A DNA stretch of 21,739 nt. Origin: Brachionus koreanus (lineage: Eukaryota; Rotifera; Eurotatoria; Ploima; Brachionidae). A program made the position numbers and the translations under genes. The stretch's first letter is position 1. Each line of letters opens with the position of its first letter. The stretch spans positions 862,606-884,344 of the forward strand of contig PJRA01000549.1 in assembly GCA_016987375.1 (NCBI GenBank), written 5' to 3'. The notes beneath the pieces were generated by a model, which was not told the DNA's origin, did not search any database, and was given only the letters and a program-made list of their open reading frames with translations. Below, in pieces: positions 1 to 11,028 of this stretch.

Positions 1-420
1 AGTGTAAAGAACAAGTACGTTAATAAATTTGAAGAAAAATTAATGTTCTGGTTGGCTATTTCACAACGCGGAATAAGCGAACCATATTTTGTACCTAGTG
101 GTTTAGCAGTCAATCAATATGTCTACCTTTGAGAGTGTAACTTGAACCAATGATTAAAAAATATTATCAGGATGGCAATAATGTATTTTGGACTGACTTG
201 GCATCATCTCAAAATAGGAGTGTTGAGTTATAATTTAAAAAAAAAATTTAAAGCTTTAGTTAAATAAAAAATTCTTTTTGATAAAATTAATATCGTGCCA
301 TTTTTTATTCTACACCCGTTAATTCAAAATTTGGTAGCCCGATCATTCTTAGGAATTCTAAGGAAAATTAAAGAGACTTGACTGTAGCCATAAAATAACT
401 AAGGAAATTATTTGAATAAA
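1..420 (+). mobile_element. Mariner/Tc1-family transposase remnant (3' part, decayed)
   Basis: Frame 1 from base 1 reads a mariner-like catalytic-core segment containing MFWLAISQRGISEPYFVPSG and ends in a stop at 130-132. The reading resumes in another frame at 150-233 with IKKYYQDGNNVFWTDLASS, where the Asp sits at the expected second acidic catalytic position. It then stops again. Weaker similarity to the family's 'P-Q-x-R-P-I-E-x-F-W-G-x-L-K' segment can be followed with gaps to about 420. At least one frameshift and several stops show that it is dead. The 5' part lies outside the window and no terminal repeat was identified. The family call is firm for 1-233. The 3' limit is an inference. 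Confidence 0.75.
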
Positions 421-965
421 GTTTTTTAAATTATATATTTTTAAATTTTTCTTTTGTTCAAAACGAAAAAAGAGAATAAGAAATTTTTCAAATTTTATTT
501 TCTCTTCCTGTTAAAAGTTTTAATCAATTATTACCAAATAAAATTAATTAGATAAATTTTCTAATTAATTTAAAGACATTCACAATTTTACACTCATTGA
601 ATTTAAAATCGATTCGTAAAATATTTTGAATAATATTATTTGCATAATTATGATTTTTGATACAAGCCCGGAAAGGAGAAGATCCCGCTTTTTCAATAGT
701 ATTTATAAATTCTAAATAAGATTAGGTTTTTCTATTGATTCGAATGAATTTTTTTCTAAAACAATAACTTAAATTATCCATAACTAAATTTACTTTCGAG
801 CACCCGATTTAAAAAACCAAAAATTTGCAATAAAATTTTAATAATTTAGCAAAATAAAATTTGCATTCATTCAATCCAATAGTCTTAACTAAGCAAAAAA
901 AAATTGAATACGTATACAATTAAAAAAATTTATTTCAACTATTTATTTAATCTAAACGGACCAAA
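421..965. other. AT-rich spacer upstream of UBL5
   Basis: This stretch is very AT-rich with many homopolymer A/T runs and frequent stops in all frames. No gene, repeat family or clear core promoter element was recognised. The UBL5 promoter presumably lies in its right-hand part. Confidence 0.5.
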
Positions 966-1187
966 ATGATTGAGATTACCTGTAATGATCGCTTGGGAAA
1001 AAAAGTTCGCGTTAAATGTAATCCGGACGACACAGTCGGTGATCTTAAAAAACTAATTGCTGCTCAAACAGGTACTAATTGGCAACGAATAGTTTTGAAG
1101 AAATGGTACACAATTTACAAAGATCACGTCACTTTAGCTGACTACGAAATCCATGATGGCATGAATTTAGAGCTCTATTATCAATAA
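966..1187 (+). CDS. UBL5: Ubiquitin-like protein 5 (Hub1)
   Basis: Complete single-exon gene of 73 residues, the same length as animal UBL5. It starts [18 protein letters not shown] and ends in the family's MNLELYYQ. The fold is a single ubiquitin-like domain spanning the whole chain. As in other Hub1 proteins the C-terminus has a Tyr-Tyr pair and no Gly-Gly, so it is not expected to be conjugated to targets. The family binds spliceosomal proteins non-covalently and tunes 5' splice-site use; it also has a role in the mitochondrial unfolded-protein response in worms. The start is the only ATG consistent with family length. An AATAAA lies about 50 nt past the stop, and GBF1 begins 183 bp downstream on the same strand. 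Confidence 0.97.
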   Translation: MIEITCNDRLGKKVRVKCNPDDTVGDLKKLIAAQTGTNWQRIVLKKWYTIYKDHVTLADYEIHDGMNLELYYQ

Positions 1188-1237
1188 TTATAACTTAAAG
1201 TCATTTTAAAATCAGATTTTCATTTCATGTACATTAA

Positions 1238-1243
1238 AATAAA
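1238..1243 (+). promoter_or_regulatory. Candidate poly(A) signal of UBL5
   Basis: An AATAAA hexamer lies about 50 nt after the UBL5 stop codon and well before the GBF1 start. In DNA this AT-rich the hexamer is common by chance, so position is the main support. Confidence 0.5.
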
Positions 1244-1370
1244 TTTTTTCTGTTTAAATTTAGCTTTTAAATAATTGCGACTTGGTACTAAAATACCAAT
1301 ACATTTTTTCAAAAAAAATTGTTTAACTAATTTTTGTTTTAAAGTGTTGCTTTAAGATATATGTTTAGAA

Positions 1371-4300
1371 ATGAACACCGAAGCACCCAACAATGGACTT
1401 TACACTGTCCTTGGAGAGATAAATCTTCTAATTTCACATTTAAAAAAGCCGAACAACAAATATTCAAATTATGTAAATATAGAAAATTGGATAAAAAATA
1501 TAATTAAAAATAATTTTAAAGGAGCATATAAATGATCCACTTTTAAGAAATTTTTATGAGTTAAAAGCTTTATTAAATGAACGCATAGACCTCAGTGAAG
1601 TTGATCCAAGCACTTTTTTGGCACCGTTTTTAGCGGTTATTAAATCTGAGGAAACCAGTGGACCAATAACGGGCATGGCTCTTACTTCAGTCAACAAGTT
1701 CATTTCATACGGTTTGATAGGCATAAATAGCGAGACTTCGTCTCAGTGCGTTCAACAAATAGCTGACTCCATTACCCATGCTCGTTTTGTCGGAACTGAT
1801 TCCGCAGGCGATGAAGTTGTCCTAATGAAAATTCTCAATGTTCTAAGAACTTTGATGCTTAGCTCGATTGGTTTATATCTTACAAATAGCTCAGTATGCG
1901 AAATAATGCAGTCCTGTTTTCAGATATTTTTCGAACATAGACTCTCAGGTAAAAATAATTAAGCTTAATGATATATTTAGTTATATTTTGTCAATAGAAC
2001 TTCTTCGGCGTACAGCTGAGGCTATTTTGGTTGACATGGTTCAGCTCCTGTTCGCCAGATTACCTCAATTTAAAGATGAAATGAAATTTTCATCTTCTCT
2101 TAAAAAATTGACTATGAAAAGCGATGCAAATAGGCAAAAAAAATCAAAAAAAAATCGCTTAAAACAAAAGTCTATGAACGAAGAAATAAAACAAGAGAAT
2201 AAAAGTTTACCAGAGGTCAAGTTAGAAGCTGAAATTGTGCCATCTAATGGCGACGAAGCATCCGAAAAAGAAAAAAGTGAAAATGACAGTGAAAAAAAAA
2301 ATGACTTCTATCTGAGTGAGTCGACCAAAGAACGCAAACAATCAACTAGTGAATCATCTTCAAGCTCGAATCGTTTGGAGACAGAAGAGCCCAACATTGT
2401 AAGTATGTCAGAAACATCGGATACTAATGAAAAAAAAGTTGAAAATGAACTACAAGAAACTGATTTAGAAACCAGTGGGCCCAATGAAGAATCGGAATAC
2501 GTAAATCCTAGAGGAGTCAGATTTGTTCAAGAGAATACGAGCAATGCTCATGTGGCTAATATTCCATACGGTTTACCTTGTGTTCGTGAACTACTTCGTT
2601 TTTTAATATCATTAATAAATTCTCGAAATTCAGAATTAATGGTTTCAATGGGTCTCAATTTGCTGACTATTGCACTCGAATCTGGCATTGATCATTTGGC
2701 ATCTTATCAATCAATGCTTGCATACGTCAAAGACGACTTGTGCAAAAATTTATTCAATCTTTTATCTTCCGAACGTTTACTAATTTTCACTAATGTTCTA
2801 AGGATTAGTTTTTTTTTATTCGAAAGTTTAAGATTTCATTTAAAATTACAAATCGAACACTTTTTTATAAAGCTAATGGAAATTATCAAGTCCGAATCAA
2901 ATCGAACTAGTCAAGAACATAAAGAGGCCACGATTGATTTCATTTTGCAAATGCTCCGAATACCAGGATTCGCTGTTGAGCTTTATATCAACTATGACTG
3001 CTCTTTAAATTGTACTAATCTTTTTGAAGATTTAACAAAACTTTTGTCCAAGGTAACCTTTTTTTTTAAATTACTTATTCTAAAAAATGTCATTACAAAT
3101 TAAAAAAAAAAGTGACATGTCTATTGAGACATGTATAAATTAATTAAGTAAAAAAAAGAGACCATTTTTTTAAATTTAATTAGTAGTAATTAGCTTCTTT
3201 TTTCACAAGCCATGCATCTAGTTTCGATTTAAAAATATTCAACGTTTTTGCGCTAACTATTTCTTCTGGTAATCCGTTCCACATTTTTACAACTCTATTT
3301 GTGAAAAATGGAAACGCGAGGAACAGTTTTTTATCTGTTCACGACGTAGAGTCTTTGAATGCCTTCTTAAATCGTATACTTGACCACTTTGACCAAAGAT
3401 TAACCCTTTTTTAAAACTCAACTAACTCAATTTTATTTATTAACTTGAACATCTGGATCAGATCTCCTCTCAATCTTCTCGAAGTTAGGTCCGTTAGGCC
3501 GAATTTTGGTAACCGTGTCGAGTAAGTCAGGTGCTTTAAATTTGGAACTAACTTAGTAGCCCTACGTTGAATCGTTTCTATCAAATCGATATCTTTTTTT
3601 AGGTAAGGACACCAAGAGGTTATGGCAAATTCTAAGTGAGGTCTGACCATTGAAGTGTACAGAAGTTTAATGTTGTTAACATTAGGATATCTAAGCGATT
3701 TCTTTAACATACCCAAAATCATATTTGCTTTAGCTGTAACATAGTTTACTTGTGTGTCCAATTTTAGGTCATTTTTGATATGTATTCCGAGATCTTTTTC
3801 GCATACTGATTTATTAAGTGGAAATGACTAAATTATGTAATCATGTTTTGAGTTGTTACGACCAAAATGGACAACTTTACATTAAGCTGAAAAAAAATAC
3901 AAATTTTCTCAAAGATAAAGGTTTTACTCTATGTTGATTTAGAAACAAATCCGATATTAACTGAAGATTTTCACGACCTAAATATACTTTATGCTACCAT
4001 TAAGATTTCTTTATGTATCATTTTTGAATTCTAGAAAACTACAAAAAATAAGAGTTAGATTTTGATACCAATTGTTTTATTTTACATAATGTTGAAATTT
4101 TTTCCTTTTTTAAACCAAACTAATTTAAATCTAAACAAAAAGTAAATATTAATTAGTATTGGTGTCTGTGCAAGCGGACAGTAAACAGGCAAAAATTTTT
4201 CAAGACTATGACCGTGACCGTACTAAACGGACAGTTTTTTTACGGGCGGACTAAGGCCCGTTTATTTTAGCGAACTTTTTTTTGTTACAAAAAAAGGACT

Positions 4301-7300
4301 ATATTCATTTATTTAGAACTTTTTTGTAAGCTCTAAATAATTTAAGCAATCAATTTAAGAATTTTTTTAATCAACTATTGAAAATATTTTTTTTTATAAA
4401 ATTCTAAATTTAAACAGTTGCTAAACGGGTTAAAATCTAGCCCGTTAAAATAAACGGGCGAACAACCGCGAGTAACCACCCGTCTATTGGACCGGTTCAC
4501 TTAATTTTCTTGATTTCAAAACTTAATTTTAACAGCAGGAAAATTCAACATTATTTAAATAATATCAGGAAAAAAGGAAATGTAAAACATATTTCATTTT
4601 TTTAATACAAAATTTTCAAGCAATTATTTTTAATTTTTTAATCTTTGCACTTTGTTCCAAGTTCTGTCTCAGTTGTCTATAGATTTGCAGTTTTTAGAAT
4701 TATCAGAATAAACGGTCACTTGGCGTACAAACAGCCCTCTAAACCATTAGTTTATCTTTGAAAGCATATCCAACACTATGAATAATTCATTTATCTGTTA
4801 ATTTTGTATTAAAAAGTTACAATTGAAAAATCAAAACGAGTCTTGACTTGTTTTGGTGCTTCTAATGATTCATTTAACAAAATTTCTATATTTTTATGCT
4901 GATAAAAAATTATTTTTATGCTAATAATCCCTCATGATCATATCATTTAAATTAATTTAGATTTTTAATCAAAACAAATAATTTTAATAACGATTGAAAA
5001 TAAAAAAGAATAATTTTAAATCGTTGACGCTTCAAGTGTTGAAAAAAGCCAATTTTTTAAACTAAAATTACAATTAAAATCACATTACGCACAATAAACA
5101 GCATTCCATCACAATATTCTTACCGTCTACCTTTTTTTATTAATAAAATATTTAAAATATAAAATTTAAATAAAAAACTTAAAATTCAAATAGTCTAATT
5201 AAATTATTTTTCTTTTGATCTTTGATTTTTGAATGATACTTAGCTAGAAGTTAAAAATATAATTTATTTAAATAAAAAAAGAATCAAATTATTGTAATAT
5301 TAGAATTAGTTTATGATATTTTAGTTTCAAAGATAAGTTTTTAAAGAGTGAAATATCAATAAAAAATGGACTTCTTAATATTTTTTAGATACATATTTTT
5401 TTTCAGATTTGCTATATTACAAGTGTATGAATAAATATTTAGTAGCTGTTAAAAAATATTTTCCGTTTTTAAAATCTAGAATTTTTTCCTGCGTAAAGAG
5501 TTTATAGATTATTTCATTTATTTAAAATTATGATCTCTTTTGATATGCCCAAAAAAATCTTAATACTTAATTATTACATCCAAAGCATATTATTATTATT
5601 ATTATTTAAGAATGCCTTCTCAGTTCAGAGTCTTCACAGTACAAATTCAATGTCATTAATTGCTTTATTGACTATTATAGAGAACATTGAACTGGAAAAT
5701 TCAATTTGTCAAAGTATTTCTGATGAACGCTTGAGTAATTTTAATAAATCGCTAAACAGCATCCGAGTGCCTCCTTCGTCTGGCTATTTTGCTGCTGTAT
5801 CCAAAAACAAAAATTTAGAATCAAAAAATCAGAATTCTTATAAACCACTTGATTCGAGTCAGAATAAGGTTAGATTAAACAGAATGAAAATATTTCCAGA
5901 AAGATTACCTTCAAATGATGAATTGAAATTAACAAGAACAAAAAAACGTCTAATTTTTCAGTCAATTGATTTGTTTAACTCAAGTCCAACTAAATCGATT
6001 CAATTTTTAAAAGATAATAGCATATTTTCTCAAGACGGCGAAAAATTTATTCAAGAATTGATCGAATATTTAAAAGAAACGCCCAGTCTTGATAAAAAAG
6101 TGATTGGGGATTTTTTGAGCAGTAGAAAAAATATAGCCATTTTGGAAAAATTTATAGAATCATTTAATTTCTCTAATCTGAGAATCGACGAAGCACTGCG
6201 TCTTTTTTTGGAGACTTTTCGTCTTCCGGGCGAGGCACCTTTAATCTCAAACATCCTTGAAATATTCTCACGACACTGGAGAAAATCTAACTCTGAAATG
6301 TTCGCCAACGACGATGCAGCCTTTACTCTTGCCTATGCCATCATAATGCTCAATGTCGATCAACACAATCATAATGTTAAAAAGCAATCAAATCCAATGA
6401 GTTTTGAAGATTTTAAAAAAAATTTATCAAAAGTAAATGGAGGTGGCAATTTTGAGGAAAATCTGCTTGAGGAAATTTATCTCGCAATCAAAACTGATGA
6501 AATTGTGATGCCATCTGAACACACAGGAGCATTAAGAGATAACTATTTATGGAAAGTCCTTATTAGGCGAGGCAGTTTGCCTGATACAAATTATATTCAT
6601 GCACCAGCTGGCTCTTATAATCAGGAAATATTCAATATAGTCTGGGGTCAGACAATTTCTGCTTTATCGTTTGTATACGATAAAAGTTTAGAGTTGTCTG
6701 TGATTCAAAAAGCCATAAATGGATTCAGAAAATGTGCACAAATTGCTGCGCATTATGTAATGAGTGATGTGTTCGATAACATTGTTATTTCTCTGTGTAA
6801 ATTTACTGCCTTGTCGAATCATTTAGAAGTAATCACTTAAAAATAAATATTTAAAGATGTTTTTAATGTTTTTTTTTTAAGAGTTTAGATCAAATTTCAA
6901 TAAATTTTGGTGTTAACAATAAGGCTCAATTAGCTTGCAAAACTGTCTTTCAATTAGTACACAATCATGGTGACATATTAAGAGATGGATGGAAGAACAT
7001 ACTTGACTGTATTGTTCAGCTTTACAAGGCAAAACTATTACCAAAAGTATTGATTGAGGTAATGTTGAAATTTTTATTTTAAATCATTAGTTGAATCATA
7101 GTCCGAAAAATATTATTTTTGAACCTACTTTATTGAAAATGCATATGATAAAATATAGAGTATTTTGAAAGATTATGTGTATGTAAATTATTAGCTGATT
7201 CAATTTATTCTTTTAATTAAATTTGCTACTTCGTGATTCATTTTATCTACTTTTTAATTAATGTAGCTGCAAGCACATTTAATCAGGTATTAAATAATTT

Positions 7301-10300
7301 ATTTAGCTAATTTTTTTTGATTCAAATTAGCTACTAATAAAAATACTAGCCATTAATTAAATTGACTAAAAGTTCCATTCCAATCTTATCAATTTTAGTG
7401 CGGCATTAAAAAAGAGATATCATCTTAATTTTATTTTAATATTGAGTTAATATTCATTTAATAGCAAAAATCTAATATCTAGTAAATAAATAAGTTAAAA
7501 ATTTAAATTTATATCAGAGATAAGAACCCAAATTTTTTTTCAGTATCAGGTTTTGGTAAGTATTGGGTTCGCTACGCAGATCTGATCCCGAATCTTTCAT
7601 TTTTTGAGTACCTAGACAAGCCACGGTGGTCTTTTACACAATTTTTTCAGGTTACCAACCTAAACCTGATAGCTTTTTCCACATAAAACTGATCAAATAG
7701 ATAACAGGTCTGAATTGGTAATCTTAGAAAATTGAGTAAAATACTATAAATTCTGCGTAACAAACCCAATATTTACCCAAACTTGATTTCCGAAAAAAAA
7801 TCAGTGCTAATGCCTGATTGAAATGATTGAAAAAAAATTAACTAAATTTAAATCTAATTGAATTTATAAATTTTTAATAATTATTTTAGTGCGAAGATTA
7901 TTTACATTCAAAGGGTCGTATCATTTTAATAAAAGAAGAAGCAGTTACCATAGCACAAAAGTATAATTTTGATTTAATTTTTTAATTGTTAAATATTATT
8001 TTCTATTTTTTTAACACTTAGGCCTGAAGGATCTGGACTTTTTAGCAGCTTTTTTCCATTCATGTCTTCAGATTTATCACTAAACAAAGGTCCCACGCCG
8101 GAAGAGCAAGAAGCTATTAAAAATGCCAAATCTTGCATTGAAGAGTGTCATATAGAGCAGCTAATTCACGATACAAAATTCTTAAGAATGGATTCTCTTA
8201 TAGAATTAATAAAAGCACTCATTTTCTCATCGCAAATAAACGATTTGGATCCTAATACAGTAAGCATAACAGCTAGCCAAGCTTCAGGAAGTATGCTTGG
8301 TCTAAATATGATTTCGGGTTCCGATAATGATGCTGCTGTTTTTAGTCTAGAAATTCTGATTAAAGTAATTCTTCAAAATAGAGATAGAATATCTTACATT
8401 TGGTCAACTGTGCGCAATCATTTTTACTCAATTGTAATCAACAGTTCTGAATATTCTTTTTTTTTGGAAAGAACTATTGTCGGTCTATTAAGAATAAGTG
8501 CTCGTCTACTTCGTCGTGAAGAAATTTCAAGCGACGTTTTGTCGTCTCTCAAACTTCTTATGTTAATAAACAAAAAAGAAATTATTCGTAAGCTTAGTAG
8601 ACAAGTTTCGTTTGGCATTTATGACTTATTGAGAACCAATGCAGCCAATATACAATCAAATGATGACTGGGTAAATATTTTCACTATTCTTCAAGTTTAT
8701 GGCGCTGGCGCAACACCTCCTTATTTTGACTCAGATTTAACAAAGCAATTTATGGATCCGAAAAATTCAAAATTTACTGAGACAAGTTGATTAAACAAAG
8801 CTTATTAAAATTTATTTATTATTTTTAATTAATAAAGGGGCTCAATCAGATGAAGATCTAAAAAGTAATACTACTAATCAATCAACAGTGGATAGAGGCT
8901 ATACATCGGATCCCGAAGTTTACCAGCAACAAGATCTTGAAACATCTATTGTTAGTTCTGCGCTGAGTGAACAAGCTTTAAATGTAAAGATAAAAAATTT
9001 TGAAATAAATTTTGAATTGATTTTTTTTAGAAGGAATTAAACGAGTCTTTTCCAAGACCTGTTCAATTGGCTAATCAGTATAAAATAGACCTTGACGATG
9101 TTGGTTTGGATCAACATGATAAAAAAGCTTTTGCAAAATGCTGTGAAACATTGAATTTTTTAGTTCGCGATATGGCTCATGTAACATTTAAAAATTTCGA
9201 ATGCTGCATTCATTGCCTGCGCACCTTTGTCGAGGCATGCGTCCAAGGTGATAGAAGCAAAAAAGATAATCGAAAAGAGCAAAGCAAACAAATGACCGTT
9301 CAAAATAACAGAAAATTTTATAGAAATAAAACTGAAAATGTCAAACGTCAAGAAGAATCAGAAGATGAAGAAGATCAATTTATCACCAGTTATGAAACAA
9401 TAAGTCTTCAAGTCAATTTTATTTTTTGCATATTTTAAATTGATTGAAATTAATTAAAATTAATTTTAGTTATTGGATCTTTTGGATACACTACACATAA
9501 AAGCAGCTTCTATTTTCACACATTGGGCTGACGAACAAAAACGAATAACTCAGCAGAATTCCATCTCAGTCGATTCAGTAGTTTCAGACTTATGGTCAAA
9601 ATGTTGGTGTCCAATTCTGCAAGGAATAGCCCGCTTAAGCTGTGATATAAATGGAGAAGTTAGAATGCATGCTTTGCAATATCTTCAACGAGCATTGTTG
9701 GTTCATGAGTTGCAAACACTTTCTGCCATGGAATGGGAAGCTTGCTTTAATAAAGTTCTCTTCCCCCTATTAGCCAAATTATTAGAAAATATTGATCCAA
9801 AAAATATAAACAAAATGGAAGAAACGCGAATGAGAGCATCAACTTTGCTTTGCAAAGTTTTTCTGCAACACTTAACCACTCTGGCCAAATTATCCACTTT
9901 TACTGCTTTATGGCTTACTATTTTAGATTACATGGATAAATATATGAAGTCGGATAAATCTGATTTGCTTCATGATGTGATACCAGAATCGCTTAAAAAT
10001 ATGCTTTTGGTAATGGAAACCACTGGATTATTCAACCAAAATAATTCGGACGCCAAGTTTAGTTCTCTTTGTTCGATCACTAAGGATAGAATTGAGTCAT
10101 TTTTGCCTGGATTATGGTGTGATTTGTTCAAGACTAATTCGACCTCAGTACCGAGTAAAGTAGAAGAAGAGAAAATTAAAGAAACTGATTTAAACTCAGT
10201 TTCTACTGAAGAAGAAAAAATTTCAAAACAAGATCTTGAAGAAAAAGATACAAATGAAAATTCTAATTTACAAGTAAGCAAACTATTGAATTTGTTTTAA

Positions 10301-10363
10301 CTTATTGAACAATTAATATTTTTTTAGCAAATCAAGTCAAACAATGAAATAAAGGATATTTAA
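1371..10363 (+). CDS. GBF1: Golgi brefeldin A-resistant Arf guanine nucleotide exchange factor 1
   Basis: Complete 11-exon gene, rebuilt by splice sites, phase and family similarity. Exons: 1371-1472, 1522-1948, 1998-3052, 5611-6828, 6882-7058, 7890-7960, 8022-8785, 8838-8983, 9031-9411, 9470-10273 and 10328-10363. They total 5,181 nt, or 1,726 residues (human protein about 1,859). Order: N-terminal DCB region; a Lys/Glu/Ser-rich linker (about 217-342); the HUS region beginning YVNPRGVRF, with the HUS box NYDC at 508-511; the Sec7 domain (about 636-829); then HDS regions. The Sec7 loop FRLPGEAP is intact, with the glutamic finger at residue 736. GBF1 loads GTP onto Arf at the cis-Golgi and ER-Golgi intermediate compartment for COPI coat recruitment. 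The ATG at 1371 follows an in-frame stop at 1353. An out-of-frame ATG lies at 1361. Donors of introns 7 (GTTGAT) and 9 (GTCAAT) are weak but keep phase. The exon 2 acceptor could be 3 nt further on. Confidence 0.95.
3113..3890 (-). mobile_element. 5'-truncated, inactivated non-LTR retrotransposon (reverse transcriptase C-terminal part)
   Basis: On the minus strand one continuous frame from 3881 to 3180 reads the C-terminal part of a LINE ORF2. It runs through CKVVHFGRNNSKHDYII, a DLGIHIKNDLKLDTQ block, a MVRPHLEFAITSWCPYLKKD block and QRRATKLVP, and ends with NRVVKMWNGLPEEIVSAKT and a final stop at 3180-3182. Three in-frame stops (after YII, VEF and DSTS) kill it; one is consistent with a CGA-to-TGA change. 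The catalytic FADD region and everything 5' of it are missing, as expected for 5' truncation. The sequence style resembles the CR1/Jockey group, but the clade is not settled. It lies antisense inside GBF1 intron 3. Confidence 0.88.
3115..3134 (-). repeat. Perfect 8-bp stem-loop at the LINE 3' end
   Basis: ACATGTCT-ATTG-AGACATGT is a perfect 8-bp stem with a 4-nt loop. It lies about 45 bp beyond the LINE stop codon, where the 3' untranslated region of the element would be, next to an A/T homopolymer. Some LINE reverse transcriptases recognise a 3' stem-loop, so this may be part of the element. That role is inferred. Confidence 0.55.
4242..4483. repeat. CCCGTT-rich foldback repeat
   Basis: The left arm GCCCGTTTATTTTAGCG (4256-4272) pairs with 4443-4459 at 16 of 17 positions. 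An outer pair, ACGGGCGG (4242-4249) with CCACCCGT (4476-4483), also matches with one mismatch. Within the right arm, GCCCGTT (4440-4446) and AACGGGC (4453-4459) form their own 7-bp hairpin. The G+C of these arms stands out from the surrounding DNA. The structure is consistent with a MITE or foldback element in GBF1 intron 3. No target-site duplication was found. Confidence 0.55.
5589..5606. repeat. (ATT)n microsatellite beside a splice acceptor
   Basis: A short run of ATT units ends directly at the TTTAAG acceptor of GBF1 exon 4. It occupies the place where a pyrimidine tract would normally lie. Confidence 0.6.
7059..7889 (+). other. GBF1 intron 5 (831 nt)
   Basis: The donor GTAATG follows CTGATTGAG-type coding and the acceptor TTATTTTAG precedes TGCGAAGAT. 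The phase is maintained and the protein reads on in the family order. The intron is enlarged by the MITE-like element at 7531-7800. The left-hand half is simple AT-rich sequence. Confidence 0.85.
7531..7800. mobile_element. MITE-like inverted-repeat element in GBF1 intron 5
   Basis: The 36-bp arm at 7545-7580 (ATCAGGTTTTGGTAAGTATT...) is the inverse of 7752-7787 at 31 of 36 positions. All mismatches but one are transitions. The match extends outward through a T-run, giving arms of about 50 bp. A third inverted copy of the arm tip (AAACCTGAT, 7662-7670) and a CAGGTT/AACCTG pair lie in the centre. There is no coding capacity, and the size of about 270 bp fits a MITE. No target-site duplication was identified with confidence. 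Confidence 0.65.
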
Positions 10364-10650
10364 AAATAAATGATGCTTTTTTAAACCAACAAATTAAATT
10401 ATTTTTATCAATTATATCTCCATACGTTTTTTTCAATATTTAAAGATGTGTTTTTTTTTTTATTTAAACTTGTTTCATAGTATCATCATTTAAATGAGAA
10501 CGAAAATTTTAAAATAAATGATATTTTTTTAGCACTTATTATTTTAATAAAATAGATCGTACAATGAGCTTTTTTGTTTAAATTTTATTTATAAATATAT
10601 TTGAATTTTAATTAATGAATAGCAAAATTAATCAAAAAAGACATTGCTGA

Positions 10651-10761
10651 GTTGTTGCTAATGATTTCACAGATGTCGACATTCAACGACACATTGAAAC
10701 CAATAAAAAAAATCTTCTTGATGAACGTGGTGAAAAGTGGATCTTTTTTTTGAAATTATGA
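10651..10761 (+). pseudogene. Short coding-like scrap, unidentified
   Basis: One frame reads 36 residues including NDFTDVDIQRHIETNKKN, which looks like ordinary protein composition rather than AT-rich noise. It stops at both ends and has no convincing splice sites. I do not recognise it. It may be a remnant of a mobile element or of a lost gene. Confidence 0.2.
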
Positions 10762-11028
10762 TAATGATTGGACTTATCTCAACCCACTCAGCAAGTTATG
10801 AGAAAAGGACACTTCAAACTTTTGATAAGCAGCAATTAAGTTATATTTATATTCTAAAAGCCTAAAAATCTAATCTACATAATGGTGTGATAATATTTAA
10901 ATAAATAAAAAAATTTTCCTTGATCGGAATCAAAAAAAGAGGATAATTTAGTAAAATATCTATTATTTGTTCTTGTTCTTGTCCGAGGTTTAGCCCAGGC
11001 TTGTACAAAATTCAGTAAAAAAAGGTCT

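Larger units (their letters stand above)
3053..5610 (+). other. GBF1 intron 3 (2,558 nt, repeat-filled)
   Basis: The donor follows TTGTCCAAG and the acceptor is TTATTTAAG before AATGCCTTC; exon phase is preserved. The intron is roughly fifty times longer than most others in the gene. It holds an antisense LINE tail (3113-3890) and a CCCGTT-rich foldback (4242-4483). The remaining 4484-5610 is AT-rich with nothing recognisable, apart from a short ATT microsatellite just before the acceptor. Confidence 0.85.

Noticed and set aside
5530..5610. Apparent N-terminal extension of the exon 4 reading frame, starting at an ATG at 5530
   Set aside because: GBF1 similarity starts exactly after the TTTAAG acceptor at 5610; the upstream residues are translated intron and microsatellite.
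6051..10281. Minus-strand frames at 6051-6308, 8424-8618, 9160-9351, 9703-9897 and 9970-10281
   Set aside because: All are antisense shadows of GBF1 exons.
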